64,000 bases of DNA from Litorivicinus lipolyticus. GTDB taxonomy: Bacteria; Pseudomonadota; Gammaproteobacteria; Pseudomonadales; Litorivicinaceae. Shown here piece by piece: positions 30,162 through 39,321 of the stretch. The stretch spans positions 1,612,001 through 1,676,000 of the forward strand of contig NZ_CP045871.1 in the NCBI RefSeq assembly GCF_009650135.1, given 5' to 3'. Numbering within the stretch: the stretch's first letter is position 1; the number at the start of each line of letters is the position of its first letter. The position numbers were made by a program, and so were the translations under genes. The notes beneath the pieces are model-generated. The model worked only from the letters and a program-made list of their open reading frames with translations. It made no database searches and had not been told where the DNA came from.

Positions 30162-30920
30162 GCGCAGCCCACGCGCGCCATCCATCATCAACGCATGGTC
30201 ACTGGCCAACAAAAACAAACTGGCGCCGCGTTCCCGCCAGTGAGGGATCTCATCCAAGTCCGCCACGAACATGCCGACGGCCCGCTTCGCACGCAAACAG
30301 GCATCAATGATCCGCTCCACCGCTTCGATCACGACCGGGTCTTTAGGGGTTGCCGCGCCCAAGGCCACGGTCAAGTCCGCGCGCCCAATGAACAAACAGT
30401 CAATGCCGGGCACCGCCGCGATGGCGTCAATCTCTAGCAGCGCCTCGGGGTCCTCGATTTGTGCGATCACGCTGACCTCATTGGGCGTGCCGGCCAAGTG
30501 ACCCGGCATGCCTCGGCTACCGTAGCCTGCGGCGCGGGTGGACCCCGCGAATCCGCGCCCGCCTTCGCCATAGGCACAGGCTTTCGCCACTGACTGTGCT
30601 TCGGCGGCGCTGCGTACGTGCGGCACCACCACGCCCAGTGCACCCCGATCCAAACAGTCCAGAATCGCAGCCGGGGTGTTGCTGACGATACGTTCAACCG
30701 CCGGCAGGTCATTGGCGCGCGCAATCGCGCAGCACTGATCCAAGGTTTCGCGGTTAAACGGCGCATGTTCCGCATCCAGACAGATCAGGTCCAATGGCGC
30801 CATCGACAGCACTTCGGTGACGTGAAAATGTGGCGTTTTCTGAAAGGTACCGAGCAAAAAGTCGCCGCGGGCTAAACGCGCTTTAAAGCTTTGCGCGCGC
30901 TCGCCCAGGCGCAGGCTCAC
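30144..30920 (-). CDS. HpcH/HpaI-family aldolase
   Basis: Metal-dependent class II pyruvate aldolase cleaving 2-keto-4-hydroxy acids. About 258 residues. LICLDAEHAPFNRETL near the N-terminus, VVVPHVRSAAEAQ, the metal-site GRGFAGSTRAAGYG, VIAQIEDPEAL and DCLFIGRADLTVALG are family hallmarks. GTG 30920 is chosen because it overlaps the upstream stop as GTGA; an in-frame GTG also lies at 30932. It is the last gene of the HisD-LacI-hydrolase-MetE-like operon, so the natural substrate probably comes from that pathway. Confidence 0.88.
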   Translation of the reverse strand: MSLRLGERAQSFKARLARGDFLLGTFQKTPHFHVTEVLSMAPLDLICLDAEHAPFNRETLDQCCAIARANDLPAVERIVSNTPAAILDCLDRGALGVVVPHVRSAAEAQSVAKACAYGEGGRGFAGSTRAAGYGSRGMPGHLAGTPNEVSVIAQIEDPEALLEIDAIAAVPGIDCLFIGRADLTVALGAATPKDPVVIEAVERIIDACLRAKRAVGMFVADLDEIPHWRERGASLFLLASDHALMMDGARGLRSRVGD

Positions 30921-32071
30921 GCACCACCCCACAGGGTTTCACTGGCGATTGCGGCGCCATCCGCGAGCGTCTTTAACTTGGCCCAGACGACATCGGTTTG
31001 GACGCTGCCGAACCCGGCAAAGGTGCTGAAACCGCAGTCTGTGCCGGCGATCACACGCTCACGGCCAACGATGTCAGCAAAGCGCAAGATGCGTTCGGCG
31101 ACCAAGGACGGGTGTTCAACAAAGTTAGAGGTCGAATCAATCACGCCGGGGACTAAAATTTTGTCTTCGGGGATGAAGTCGCTGTGGTCGCGAATCACTT
31201 GCCATTCATGGCCGTGGCGGGGATTCGCCGTTTCGAACAACAGCGCTGCCGGTCGCGCTTTTAGGACGGTCGGCAAAATCACTTCTAGGCCAACGTCACA
31301 AATATGCGGCCCCTCGTAGTTACCCCAGCAAATGTGCATGCGCATCTGTTGCGGGTCGATGTTGCGAGTGGCGTGATTGAGCACCTCAACGTGACGCTCA
31401 ATGCTCGCCAGGTATTCCTCGTCCGACGCCTCTTTAAACATCATGTGACGACCCAAGCCCAGGTCGGGCGAATCGAGCTGGAGTTGGAATCCAGCATTAA
31501 CAATGCCTTCGTACTCGACCCGCATGGCCTCGGCCAGGGCTTCCAAGTAGGCATCCTGGGTCGGGTAAAACTCGTTCGGCTGAAACAGTGCGATGACGCC
31601 CGGACTGGCCGCATTCATAAAGCCGCCGGCGACTTCGGCGCCACTCAAGGCCGCGCCCAGGTTGGCCAAGTCTTCATTCAACGGGTCCATCGACTTCACG
31701 CCAATCGGTCCGACGCACTTGGGGCGCTTGTAGTCCGGAACCCCGCCCGAGCGGGAGGCCCATTTAGAGTAGTTCGGGAAGGCTTCCAGATCTTTGGGGG
31801 TGCGCCGCGGGCTGTCGCCTTCAAAGCCGGTAATCCGGTCTTTGATATAGGTTGCGTACGAGATCTTGCTTTGCTCGCCATCACTGACCAAATCAACGCC
31901 GCTTTCGATCTGTTTGCGAACGACATCAGCGACCGAATCGGCGATGGTTTTGTCCAGCGCGGCACCATCAAACGGCTGACCGTTTTCACGTGCAAACACG
32001 CCCTCGGTGACGGCTTCCGAGCGCGGCAGGCTGCCAACATGGGTGGTCAAAATTCGATCGCTGCTGTACAT
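30917..32071 (-). CDS. MetE-like zinc methyltransferase (cobalamin-independent, catalytic domain only)
   Basis: 384 residues, about half the size of MetE and equal to its catalytic barrel. ILTTHVGSLPRSEAV at the N-terminus, zinc-ligand MRMHICWGNYEGPH and the late TDCGFSTF with a second Cys are seen. The family includes short core-MetE methionine synthases and epoxyalkane:CoM transferases, which transfer alkyl groups to a zinc-bound thiol. ATG 32071 follows GGAG. Its place in a LacI-controlled operon points to a catabolic substrate rather than housekeeping methionine synthesis; this is inference. Confidence 0.85.
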   Translation of the reverse strand: MYSSDRILTTHVGSLPRSEAVTEGVFARENGQPFDGAALDKTIADSVADVVRKQIESGVDLVSDGEQSKISYATYIKDRITGFEGDSPRRTPKDLEAFPNYSKWASRSGGVPDYKRPKCVGPIGVKSMDPLNEDLANLGAALSGAEVAGGFMNAASPGVIALFQPNEFYPTQDAYLEALAEAMRVEYEGIVNAGFQLQLDSPDLGLGRHMMFKEASDEEYLASIERHVEVLNHATRNIDPQQMRMHICWGNYEGPHICDVGLEVILPTVLKARPAALLFETANPRHGHEWQVIRDHSDFIPEDKILVPGVIDSTSNFVEHPSLVAERILRFADIVGRERVIAGTDCGFSTFAGFGSVQTDVVWAKLKTLADGAAIASETLWGGA

Positions 32072-32092
32072 CACATCTCCAAATGTCTGTGT

Positions 32093-32779
32093 TTAGTGTG
32101 CCAATAATTCGGTCAGGGCGTGATTGACCTGTGTGGGTGCTTCCAGTGTAGCCAAATGCCCGCACCCCGGCACCAAGCAAAGCGTAGACTGGGGAATTAA
32201 GGCGGCCATTTCATGCTGCACGGCCGGTGGGCACAGGGCGTCTTCGGCCCCCGCCAAAATTAAGGTCGGGCAGGTAATACTGGGTAAAAACGGCCGCTGG
32301 TCGGGGCGGTCACGAACGGCTTTGACTTGACGGGCCAGCACCGCCGGCCCTTGCTCAACGGCCATGTCGCGCACCGTCGCCAAAATGCCCTCGTCATCGC
32401 GGCATCGACTGCCCAGATACAGCGGTTTCAGTTGCTCTAACACCAGCGCTTCGAAATTGCCCCCCATCACCCGCGTGATCAGCTGGTTGCGCTGGCGTTG
32501 GCGCTCGCCACTGTCATGCCCCGCATTGCAATCCAGCAGCGCTAAGTGACTGACGCGCTCGGGGTATTGACGAATCATCTCGATCGCTAAAATACCGCCG
32601 TAGCTGAGGCCGACCAGGGCGACCCGCGCCGCCTGGGTGTGCTGCCAAATCGAATGAGCTTGGGCGGTGACGGAGTCAAAGCGCGTGATATTCGGCGTTC
32701 GATGCGAACCAAACTGGGCCTGCTGGGGCGCAAACAGACGCCCGTCGCACAGCGTGCCAGGCAGCCACAAGATGTCCAT
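32093..32779 (-). CDS. Alpha/beta-hydrolase
   Basis: 228-residue cytoplasmic serine hydrolase. The nucleophile elbow VGLSYGGILA, a probable acid in ILAGAEDALCPP and the terminal histidine in VPGCGHLATLE form a normal triad. The short lid after LLDCNAGHDS fits small ester or thioester substrates. The first base of its start codon overlaps the lacI stop, so the two are coupled. Role in the operon is unknown. Confidence 0.85.
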   Translation of the reverse strand: MDILWLPGTLCDGRLFAPQQAQFGSHRTPNITRFDSVTAQAHSIWQHTQAARVALVGLSYGGILAIEMIRQYPERVSHLALLDCNAGHDSGERQRQRNQLITRVMGGNFEALVLEQLKPLYLGSRCRDDEGILATVRDMAVEQGPAVLARQVKAVRDRPDQRPFLPSITCPTLILAGAEDALCPPAVQHEMAALIPQSTLCLVPGCGHLATLEAPTQVNHALTELLAH

Positions 32780-33750
32780 TACAGCGGCGCACTGCGACCG
32801 ATGTGCATCGACCCCTGCAACACTTGACTGTGGCCCTCGTTGCCGGCCATCAAAGCGTCCAGCAAGGCACAGGTCTGGGCGACCATTTGGTCAAGTGGCT
32901 GGACCCAGGTGGTCAGGTCATAGCGTTTTAGGCGACCCGCCGCGGTGCCATCGAAACCGGTGACCCATACATCCGCTGGCACGCCGACACCTAAGTCAGC
33001 CAAGCCGTCCATCACGCCCATCGCCATCGAATCGTTCATGCACATGATCGCGTCAGGTTTCAGGGCCCAAAGGGCCGAGGCTTGGGTGATGCCGCACTCG
33101 TACGAAAAGTCGCCGTCGACGGTGCCGACGTGGGCACTGCCCAGGGCATCGATCGTGCCGAACAGCCGGTGGCGGGCGACGTAGTTGTCGGCCGAGCCGG
33201 CCAAAATCGCTATCCGCCGACGCCCGCCCGCCAACAGCGCACTGGCGATGCACGCGGCGCCTTGATTTTGGTCACAAATGACCGAGCGAAATTCGTCCAA
33301 CGGATCTTGGCGGTTAAACAGCACCATCGGCGTATTCAAGCCACGGATGAGCTCGCGCCGGTCCGGCGCAAATTGTGTCGACGTGATGATGCCGTCGACT
33401 TGGAAGCAACTGACTTCGTTAAGCACGTCTTCGACCCGTTCAATGCGGCCATCGGTGTAGAACAGCAGCATTTTCTTGCCGGCCTCGCCCAGGGCATCCG
33501 CCAGGTACTGGACCACCTCGGGGTAGTAACGTCCCGTGGTTTGGCTGGCTAACACCGCGACCATGTTCGTGCGCCCGGTGATCAGGCTGCGCGCTAGCAG
33601 GTTCGGTTTGTAGCCCAATTCACGGGCCGCATCCAAGACCCGCTGACGGGTTGCTGAGCTAACCTTGCCATTGGCCGAGAAGGCGCGCGACACCGCGGAC
33701 TGGGATACGCCAGCCCGGGTGGCAACGTCATACGACGTTACTTGCGCCAT
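32779..33750 (-). CDS. LacI/GalR-family transcriptional regulator
   Basis: 323 residues: N-terminal helix-turn-helix (TSYDVATRAGVSQSAVSRAF, then the NLLARSLITGRTNMVAV hinge) and a periplasmic-binding-protein-like effector domain. It lies inside the operon it probably controls, between the HisD-like and hydrolase genes. The perfect palindrome TGCATTCGAATGCA at 35,093-35,106, with the central CG usual for LacI operators, is the likely binding site. The effector is unknown. Confidence 0.92.
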   Translation of the reverse strand: MAQVTSYDVATRAGVSQSAVSRAFSANGKVSSATRQRVLDAARELGYKPNLLARSLITGRTNMVAVLASQTTGRYYPEVVQYLADALGEAGKKMLLFYTDGRIERVEDVLNEVSCFQVDGIITSTQFAPDRRELIRGLNTPMVLFNRQDPLDEFRSVICDQNQGAACIASALLAGGRRRIAILAGSADNYVARHRLFGTIDALGSAHVGTVDGDFSYECGITQASALWALKPDAIMCMNDSMAMGVMDGLADLGVGVPADVWVTGFDGTAAGRLKRYDLTTWVQPLDQMVAQTCALLDALMAGNEGHSQVLQGSMHIGRSAPL

Positions 33751-33753
33751 GGA

Positions 33754-35037
33754 TTAGGCGTTCTTTTTGTAACGACGAACACGGATGTCCGCCTGTTCTT
33801 TGTGGCCCATAAAACCTTCGATGGCGCACAAGCGCGAACAGTATTCGCCGACATGGACACTGGCTTCCTCAGTCAAGACGCGCTGGTAGGTGCACGTCTT
33901 AATGAACTTACCAACCCACAGGCCGCCTGTATAGCGAGCGGCCTTGCGTGTCGGCAAGGTGTGGTTGGTGCCGATGACCTTGTCGCCGTAGCTGACATTG
34001 GTTTTTTCACCCAAGAACAGTGCGCCGTAATTGGTCATGTTATGCAAAAAGTAATCCGGGTCCTGGGTCATGACCTGGACGTGCTCCGAGGCAATCTCGT
34101 CGGCCACTTCGACCATTTCTTGATAGCTGTCACAGACGATGACCTGGCCGTATTCAGCCCAGGCCGCCCCGGCAATGTCCGCGGTCGGCAAGATCGTCAG
34201 TTGACGCTCGACTTCGGCCAGGGTGTCGTGCGCCAGCTTTTCTGAATTGGTCAACAAAATGGCCGGGCTGTTGGTGCCGTGTTCGGCTTGGCCCAACAAA
34301 TCCGCAGCACACAACTCGCCGTCAACAGTGTCATCGGCGATCACCAAGGTTTCAGTCGGCCCGGCAAACAGGTCGATACCGACGCGGCCGAACAACTGAC
34401 GCTTAGCCTCGGCAACGAAGGCGTTGCCCGGCCCCACGATCATGTCGACACCGGCGATGGTTTCGGTACCGACCGCCATCGCCGCAATCGCCTGGATTCC
34501 GCCCATGCAATAGATCTCATCGGCGCCGGCCATGTCCATGGCAACCACCACGGCTGGGCTGGGACGGCCATTGAACGGCGGCGAACAAGCAATCACGCGC
34601 TTGACCCCGGCGACCTTGGCGGTGACCACCGACATATGGGCCGATGCCACCAGCGGATACTTGCCACCGGGTACATAGCAACCGACGGCATTCATCGGCA
34701 GGTGTTTGTGGCCTAGGATTACGCCGGGCAGGGTTTCTTGTTCAACATCCAACATCGAATCGCGTTGGATTTGCGCAAAGTTACGAACCTGGGCCTGGGC
34801 AAACGCGATGTCGTCCAGGTTTTCTTGGGTCAGCTCTTGATAGCAGGCATCGATGTCGGCCTGGGTTAGGCGCAGCGTGTTGCCCTCGTACTTATCAAAC
34901 TTGGCCGTGTATTCACGCACGGCAGCGTCACCCCGATCTTCAATATCACGAATAATATCAGCGACGATGGTTTGAACTTTGGCGTCATCCTCGCGACGCA
35001 ATGACTCTTCTCGTCCGTGTTTTAGAACCTTGACCAT
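33754..35037 (-). CDS. HisD-family alcohol/aldehyde dehydrogenase (HpsN-like)
   Basis: 427 residues, homologous to histidinol dehydrogenase, a zinc- and NAD-dependent enzyme oxidising an alcohol to a carboxylate in two steps. [49 protein letters not shown] and the C-terminal [20 protein letters not shown] are seen. It sits in a catabolic operon with no his genes, and resembles sulfopropanediol 3-dehydrogenase (HpsN) rather than biosynthetic HisD. First gene of the minus-strand operon, divergent from the SDR. The exact substrate cannot be assigned. Confidence 0.85.
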   Translation of the reverse strand: MVKVLKHGREESLRREDDAKVQTIVADIIRDIEDRGDAAVREYTAKFDKYEGNTLRLTQADIDACYQELTQENLDDIAFAQAQVRNFAQIQRDSMLDVEQETLPGVILGHKHLPMNAVGCYVPGGKYPLVASAHMSVVTAKVAGVKRVIACSPPFNGRPSPAVVVAMDMAGADEIYCMGGIQAIAAMAVGTETIAGVDMIVGPGNAFVAEAKRQLFGRVGIDLFAGPTETLVIADDTVDGELCAADLLGQAEHGTNSPAILLTNSEKLAHDTLAEVERQLTILPTADIAGAAWAEYGQVIVCDSYQEMVEVADEIASEHVQVMTQDPDYFLHNMTNYGALFLGEKTNVSYGDKVIGTNHTLPTRKAARYTGGLWVGKFIKTCTYQRVLTEEASVHVGEYCSRLCAIEGFMGHKEQADIRVRRYKKNA

Positions 35038-35092
35038 GGGGGTGCTCCGTGGATTATGTTGTTATTGCGATCGCTGATATCCTAAAACCGAG

Positions 35093-35106
35093 TGCATTCG
35101 AATGCA
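35093..35106. promoter_or_regulatory. Perfect palindrome, candidate LacI operator
   Basis: TGCATTCGAATGCA is a perfect 14-bp palindrome with central CG, 17 bp upstream of the SDR start and 56 bp from the HisD-like start. It is well placed to repress both directions. A second short palindrome, GCGATCGC, lies at 35,067-35,074. Confidence 0.65.
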
Positions 35107-35122
35107 ACCAAGGAGACCCCGA

Positions 35123-35851
35123 ATGAATTTACAGGCCGATCTAAGCGCCAAAACCGCCCTTGTCACCGGCGCCGGCAAAGGCCTGGGGCGGGCCATTGCC
35201 AAAACCTTGGCGGCCAACGGCGCGCGTGTTTACGCGGTCGCCCGAACCGAAGCTGACCTGCTGGCTCTGGCCGATGAACAGCCCGGTATTGTGCCCCTGG
35301 TCGGCGACGTGTTGACGGACGATTTTATCGCCGCAGTGGCAGCTTTGGGCCCGATCGACCTGCTGGTCAATAACGCCGGCTCAAACCAGCCCGAACCCAT
35401 GTCTGTGGTGTCTGACGAAACACTGGATCGGCTGATTGACCTGAACATTCGCAGCGTTTATCGGCTGTCGCGAACCGTCAGTCGCACGATGCCCGACGGC
35501 GGTTCGATCATTCACATGTCCAGCCAAATGGCCCAGGTCGGTGCCGCCAACCGCACGGTCTACTGCATGACCAAAGCGGCCTTGGAAGGCTTGTGCAAAG
35601 CGATGGCGGTGGAGCTGGGAGCGCGCGGTATTCGCGTCAACACGCTGTGCCCGACCTTTGTGCTGACGGAATTAACCCGTGGCTTCTTTGATAATCCGGA
35701 ATTCGCAGCGACTGTGGATCGGATGATCGCGGTGCCGGGTCTGCCGACGCCCGAGCATGTTGCCGCCGGGGCCTTGTATTTGTGCAGTGATGCCGCCGCC
35801 TACGTCACCGGTACCGCGCTAAAAATTGACGGCGGCTGGACCGCAGCCTAA
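35123..35851 (+). CDS. Short-chain dehydrogenase/reductase
   Basis: About 242 residues, classical SDR. Cofactor motif TGAGKGLGRAIAK, NNAGSNQPEP, catalytic Ser in IIHMSSQMAQ and YCMTKAALEG with the Tyr-x-x-x-Lys pair, and the C-terminal KIDGGWTAA. ATG 35123 follows AAGGAGA, so it is preferred over ATG 35102, which lies in the operator. Divergent from the HisD-like operon and probably part of the same pathway, oxidising a diol or hydroxy acid. Confidence 0.9.
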   Translation: MNLQADLSAKTALVTGAGKGLGRAIAKTLAANGARVYAVARTEADLLALADEQPGIVPLVGDVLTDDFIAAVAALGPIDLLVNNAGSNQPEPMSVVSDETLDRLIDLNIRSVYRLSRTVSRTMPDGGSIIHMSSQMAQVGAANRTVYCMTKAALEGLCKAMAVELGARGIRVNTLCPTFVLTELTRGFFDNPEFAATVDRMIAVPGLPTPEHVAAGALYLCSDAAAYVTGTALKIDGGWTAA

Positions 35852-36261
35852 TGACACTGGCGGCATAGGCCGTAGATCACATGCACGTGGTCGCTGACTT
35901 CAAAACCATGGGCGTCGGCGATCTCGTGTTGTCGGCGCTCGATGATTTCGTCGACGTATTCGGTCACCGACCCGCATTTGGTGCAGACCATGTGGTCATG
36001 GTGCTCCTCGTCGGCCAGCTCAAACACCGAGGTGTTGCCCTCAAAGGTGTGGCGCTGGACCAAGCCGGCGGCCTCGAACTGGGTCAACACGCGATAGACC
36101 GTCGCCAGCGAGGCTTCGTCGCCGTGCTCTTTTAACGCCGACCAAATGTCCTCGGCGCTCAGATGGCGATCCCGCGTGGTCTCCAAGTGCTCCAGCACCC
36201 GCACTCGCGGTCCGGTGACCTTGAGGCCGGCATTCTTTAGTTCGCTGTGGGCACCTGACAA
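35848..36261 (-). CDS. fur: Ferric uptake regulator
   Basis: Fe(II)-responsive repressor of iron uptake. About 137 residues. The winged helix (KVTGPRVRVLEHLE; ATVYRVLTQFEAAGLV), the metal-site HHDHMVCTKCG and the C-terminal CRQC are present. The reading frame is open upstream without an ATG; TTG 36261 with GGAG upstream gives a family-length protein, while a GTG at 36309 would add 16 residues. Divergent from bamE, the standard gammaproteobacterial context. Ends 4 nt inside the SDR gene end. Confidence 0.93.
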   Translation of the reverse strand: MSGAHSELKNAGLKVTGPRVRVLEHLETTRDRHLSAEDIWSALKEHGDEASLATVYRVLTQFEAAGLVQRHTFEGNTSVFELADEEHHDHMVCTKCGSVTEYVDEIIERRQHEIADAHGFEVSDHVHVIYGLCRQCH

Positions 36262-36312
36262 GGCCTTGCTCTCCGTGGTAAAACGGCCCCCACCATAGCA
36301 GAGGACCACCCC

Positions 36313-36624
36313 GTGCCAAAAATTTTTGCCGCCCTAGCCGCCACCCTCATTTTAAGCGGTTGCTCTCAATTTCCTGGGGTCTATCAAATCCCTGTCGAGC
36401 AAGGCAATCAGGTCGAGGCCTCGCAGCTCGAACAGCTCCAAATCGGTATGACCCGCGCCCAGGTGCGTTTTTTATTGGGCACGCCGGCCTTCATTAACCG
36501 CCTCCAGAACGATCGTTGGATTTACCTACGCACGGTCAAGGTTGGCGAAAAAACCACCGAATCAAGCAAGCTGAGCATCCGTTTTGATGGCGATGTCGTC
36601 AGTGCCATCGAGACTGACCGCTAG
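36313..36624 (+). CDS. bamE: Outer-membrane assembly lipoprotein BamE
   Basis: 103-residue lipoprotein of the BAM complex. Signal peptide with lipobox LILSGC (Cys17), then the conserved YQIPVEQGN segment, QLQIGMTRAQVRFLLGTP and NDRWIYLRTVKVG. Start is GTG 36313 with AGAGGA upstream. Divergent from fur. Confidence 0.95.
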   Translation: MPKIFAALAATLILSGCSQFPGVYQIPVEQGNQVEASQLEQLQIGMTRAQVRFLLGTPAFINRLQNDRWIYLRTVKVGEKTTESSKLSIRFDGDVVSAIETDR

Positions 36625-36640
36625 GGTGAGCGCACACCCG

Positions 36641-38362
36641 ATGCCGGTGATGCGGACCCTGTGGGGCCTGCTCGGGCGTCACAAAAAAGTGCTGGCGATT
36701 GCCGCCGCCGCCCTGCTCACCACCTCGGGCTTAACGCTGCTGCTGGGCCAAGGCATCCGCTGGATGGTCGACGAAGGCCTGGTCGCCGCTGACGTCGGTC
36801 AACTCAAACTGGCTCTGTCTGGGCTGATGACCCTGGCGGTGCTGATGGCCGTCGGCACCTACCTGCGCTTTTACGCCGTCTCGTGGCTGGGCGAACGCGT
36901 CAGCGCTGACCTTCGCCGCCAAGCCTTTGACAACCTGATCGGCCTGCATCCGCACTATTTCGAGCGCAACCTGTCCGGCGAAATTATGAGCCGCATCACC
37001 GCCGACACTACGGTGCTGCAAAGCCTGATCGGATCGTCCGTGTCGATGGCGCTGCGCAACAGTCTGATGATGACCGGCGGACTGGTCATGATGTTGGCGA
37101 CCAGCCCGCGCCTGACCCTGATCATATTGATTACCGTGCCGGCGGTGCTGGCGCCAATTATGATCCTGGGCCGGCGCGTTCGTAGCCTGTCACGTCAAAG
37201 CCAAGATCGACTGGCAGACGTCGGCCAAAACGCAATCGAATCGATCCAGGAAATCAAAACGGTACAGGCATTCAACCAGGTCGCGCGCACCAAAGTTCGA
37301 TTTGCCAACGAAGTCGAGTCGGCGTTTGACGTCGCCCGTCGGCGCATTGCCCAGCGCAGTTTCTTAATCGCCACGGTCATTATTTTGGTGTTCGGGGGCC
37401 TCAGCTTGATGCTCTGGGTCGGCGGCCAAGACGTCATCAGTGGCGTCTTGAGCGCCGGTGAAATGTCGGCCTTTGTGTTCTACGCCCTGCTGGTGGCGAT
37501 GGGCGCCGGCACCCTGGCCGAGGTCATCAGTGAGGTGCAGCGCGCCGGCGGCGCGCTTGAGCGCTTAATTGAATTGATCAACCTGGACAGTTTGATCGAC
37601 GACCCGGCCGGCCCCGCGCACTTCAGCGCCGCCGGGCAGCTGACATTTGACGGCGTGTCATTCGCCTACCCCTCCCGCCCCGACGAGCCGGTGCTAACCG
37701 ACTTGAGTTTTCACGTGCAACCGGGACAAACGCTGGCGCTGGTCGGTCCCTCGGGCGCCGGCAAATCAACGGTATTTGAGCTGATTCAGCGCTTTCACGA
37801 GCCCAGCCACGGCCACATACAACTCGACGGCGTTGCCATCAACAGCCTGTCGCTGTCGCAACTGCGTGCTGCGATCGCCGTGGTGCCCCAGCAACCCTCG
37901 CTGTTCAGCGCCAGTATCGCCGACAACATTCGATTTGGCCGTCCCGATGCATCCGATCGCGAGGTCTACGATGCGGCCGAACAAGCCGGTGCGGATGCCT
38001 TCATTCGCGCCATTCCCGAGGGCTACGACGCCTTTGTGGGTGAGCGCGGCGTGCGCCTATCCGGCGGTCAGCGCCAGCGCATTGCGATCGCCCGTGCCTT
38101 GTTAACCCAGCCCAAGTTATTGCTGCTGGACGAGGCCACCAGCGCGTTGGACAGCAACAGCGAGCGCCACATTCAGCGAGCGCTGCGCCGCCTGAAAGGA
38201 CAGATGAGTTGTTTGATCATTGCGCACCGGCTGTCGACCATCGAACACGCGGATCAGATTTTGGTCATCCAGCATGGCCGCGTCCAAGCCGCCGGCACCC
38301 ACACCGCGCTATTGACCAGCAGCGAGCTTTACCGCCAGCTGCACGCCCAGTCAGCGGGCTGA
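36641..38362 (+). CDS. MsbA-like ABC exporter, fused permease-ATPase
   Basis: About 573 residues: six membrane helices in the first 320, then an ATPase with Walker A GPSGAGKST, signature LSGGQRQR, Walker B LLLLDEATSALDS and the switch AHRLSTIEHAD. It works as a homodimer at the inner membrane, exporting lipids, peptides or drugs; lipid A flipping is possible but not proven. ATG 36641 follows GGGTGAG; an in-frame GTG lies at 36626, just after the bamE stop. Confidence 0.9.
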   Translation: MPVMRTLWGLLGRHKKVLAIAAAALLTTSGLTLLLGQGIRWMVDEGLVAADVGQLKLALSGLMTLAVLMAVGTYLRFYAVSWLGERVSADLRRQAFDNLIGLHPHYFERNLSGEIMSRITADTTVLQSLIGSSVSMALRNSLMMTGGLVMMLATSPRLTLIILITVPAVLAPIMILGRRVRSLSRQSQDRLADVGQNAIESIQEIKTVQAFNQVARTKVRFANEVESAFDVARRRIAQRSFLIATVIILVFGGLSLMLWVGGQDVISGVLSAGEMSAFVFYALLVAMGAGTLAEVISEVQRAGGALERLIELINLDSLIDDPAGPAHFSAAGQLTFDGVSFAYPSRPDEPVLTDLSFHVQPGQTLALVGPSGAGKSTVFELIQRFHEPSHGHIQLDGVAINSLSLSQLRAAIAVVPQQPSLFSASIADNIRFGRPDASDREVYDAAEQAGADAFIRAIPEGYDAFVGERGVRLSGGQRQRIAIARALLTQPKLLLLDEATSALDSNSERHIQRALRRLKGQMSCLIIAHRLSTIEHADQILVIQHGRVQAAGTHTALLTSSELYRQLHAQSAG

Positions 38363-38364
38363 GG

Positions 38365-39255
38365 TTACTGGCGACCGCCTTTGAACACGACGGTGCGCTG
38401 GCCGTCCAAAAAGACCCGGTGTTCAATGTGGTATTTAACCGCACGACTTAGGGCCTTGGATTCATTATCCCGGCCGACACGCGTCAGATTTTGTGGCGTG
38501 TAGTTGTGATCCACGCGCTCGACCACCTGTTCAATGATCGGGCCCTCATCCAGATCCCGGGTCACGTAGTGCGCGGTCGCACCAATTTGTTTGACGCCAC
38601 GTTCGTAGGCTTGGTAATACGGACGCGCGCCTTTAAAGCCAGGCAGAAAACTGTGATGGATGTTGATGCAACGCCCGCTTAATTCCTGGGTCAGCTCGTC
38701 CGATAGAATTTGCATATAGCGCGCCAGCACCACCAAATCAGCCTGGGTTTCATCCACCAACTCAATCAATCGACGTTCTTGGTGGCTCTTGTTATCGCCA
38801 TCGATCGGGAGGTGCACGAAACGAATGCCGTCACGTTCCACCATCGGGCGCAAGTCTTTGTGGTTCGAGACCACCGCCACGATGTCCATGTGCAGGTCTT
38901 GGTTATTGACCCGGTAAAGCAGGTCGGCCAAGCAGTGGTCGGTTTTTGACACCATCACCAACACGCGGGCGCGCTTGGACGGATCGTGAATGGCGTAATC
39001 CATCGCGTGGCGTTGCGCGACCGTACTAAAGCCGTCACGCAGCGCCACAATGGAATCAACGCTTTCGTCCGGCCGGAACACCGCACGCATGAAAAAGTTG
39101 CCCGTGCTTTCGTTATCGTATTGCTCGAGCGAGGCGATAAACGCGCCCTGCTCGGCCAAGAACCCAGTAACGTCCGCCACAATGCCTTTGCCGCACGGGC
39201 AGGCGGCGGTCAAAATGTATTCGTCGTTATCGGCGTGGGTCTGGTTCGGGCTCAT
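38365..39255 (-). CDS. purU: Formyltetrahydrofolate deformylase
   Basis: Hydrolyses 10-formyl-THF to THF and formate, balancing one-carbon pools. 296 residues: N-terminal ACT domain (TAACPCGKGIVADVTGFLAE) and C-terminal formyl-hydrolase domain with NIHHSFLPGFKGARPYYQAY and GATAHYVTRDLDEGPIIEQ. ATG 39255 (MSPNQTHAD) is preferred. The gene downstream of it in this orientation is convergent and ends 3 nt away. Upstream lies the betaine-type ABC operon; PurU is often linked to betaine demethylation, a possible but unproven connection. Confidence 0.94.
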   Translation of the reverse strand: MSPNQTHADNDEYILTAACPCGKGIVADVTGFLAEQGAFIASLEQYDNESTGNFFMRAVFRPDESVDSIVALRDGFSTVAQRHAMDYAIHDPSKRARVLVMVSKTDHCLADLLYRVNNQDLHMDIVAVVSNHKDLRPMVERDGIRFVHLPIDGDNKSHQERRLIELVDETQADLVVLARYMQILSDELTQELSGRCINIHHSFLPGFKGARPYYQAYERGVKQIGATAHYVTRDLDEGPIIEQVVERVDHNYTPQNLTRVGRDNESKALSRAVKYHIEHRVFLDGQRTVVFKGGRQ

Positions 39256-39321
39256 CGTGCTCTGTCGCTCCAAGGCTGTATCAATTGAGGCGACAGAGTA
39301 TGCGCGAATCAGGCGGCACTG

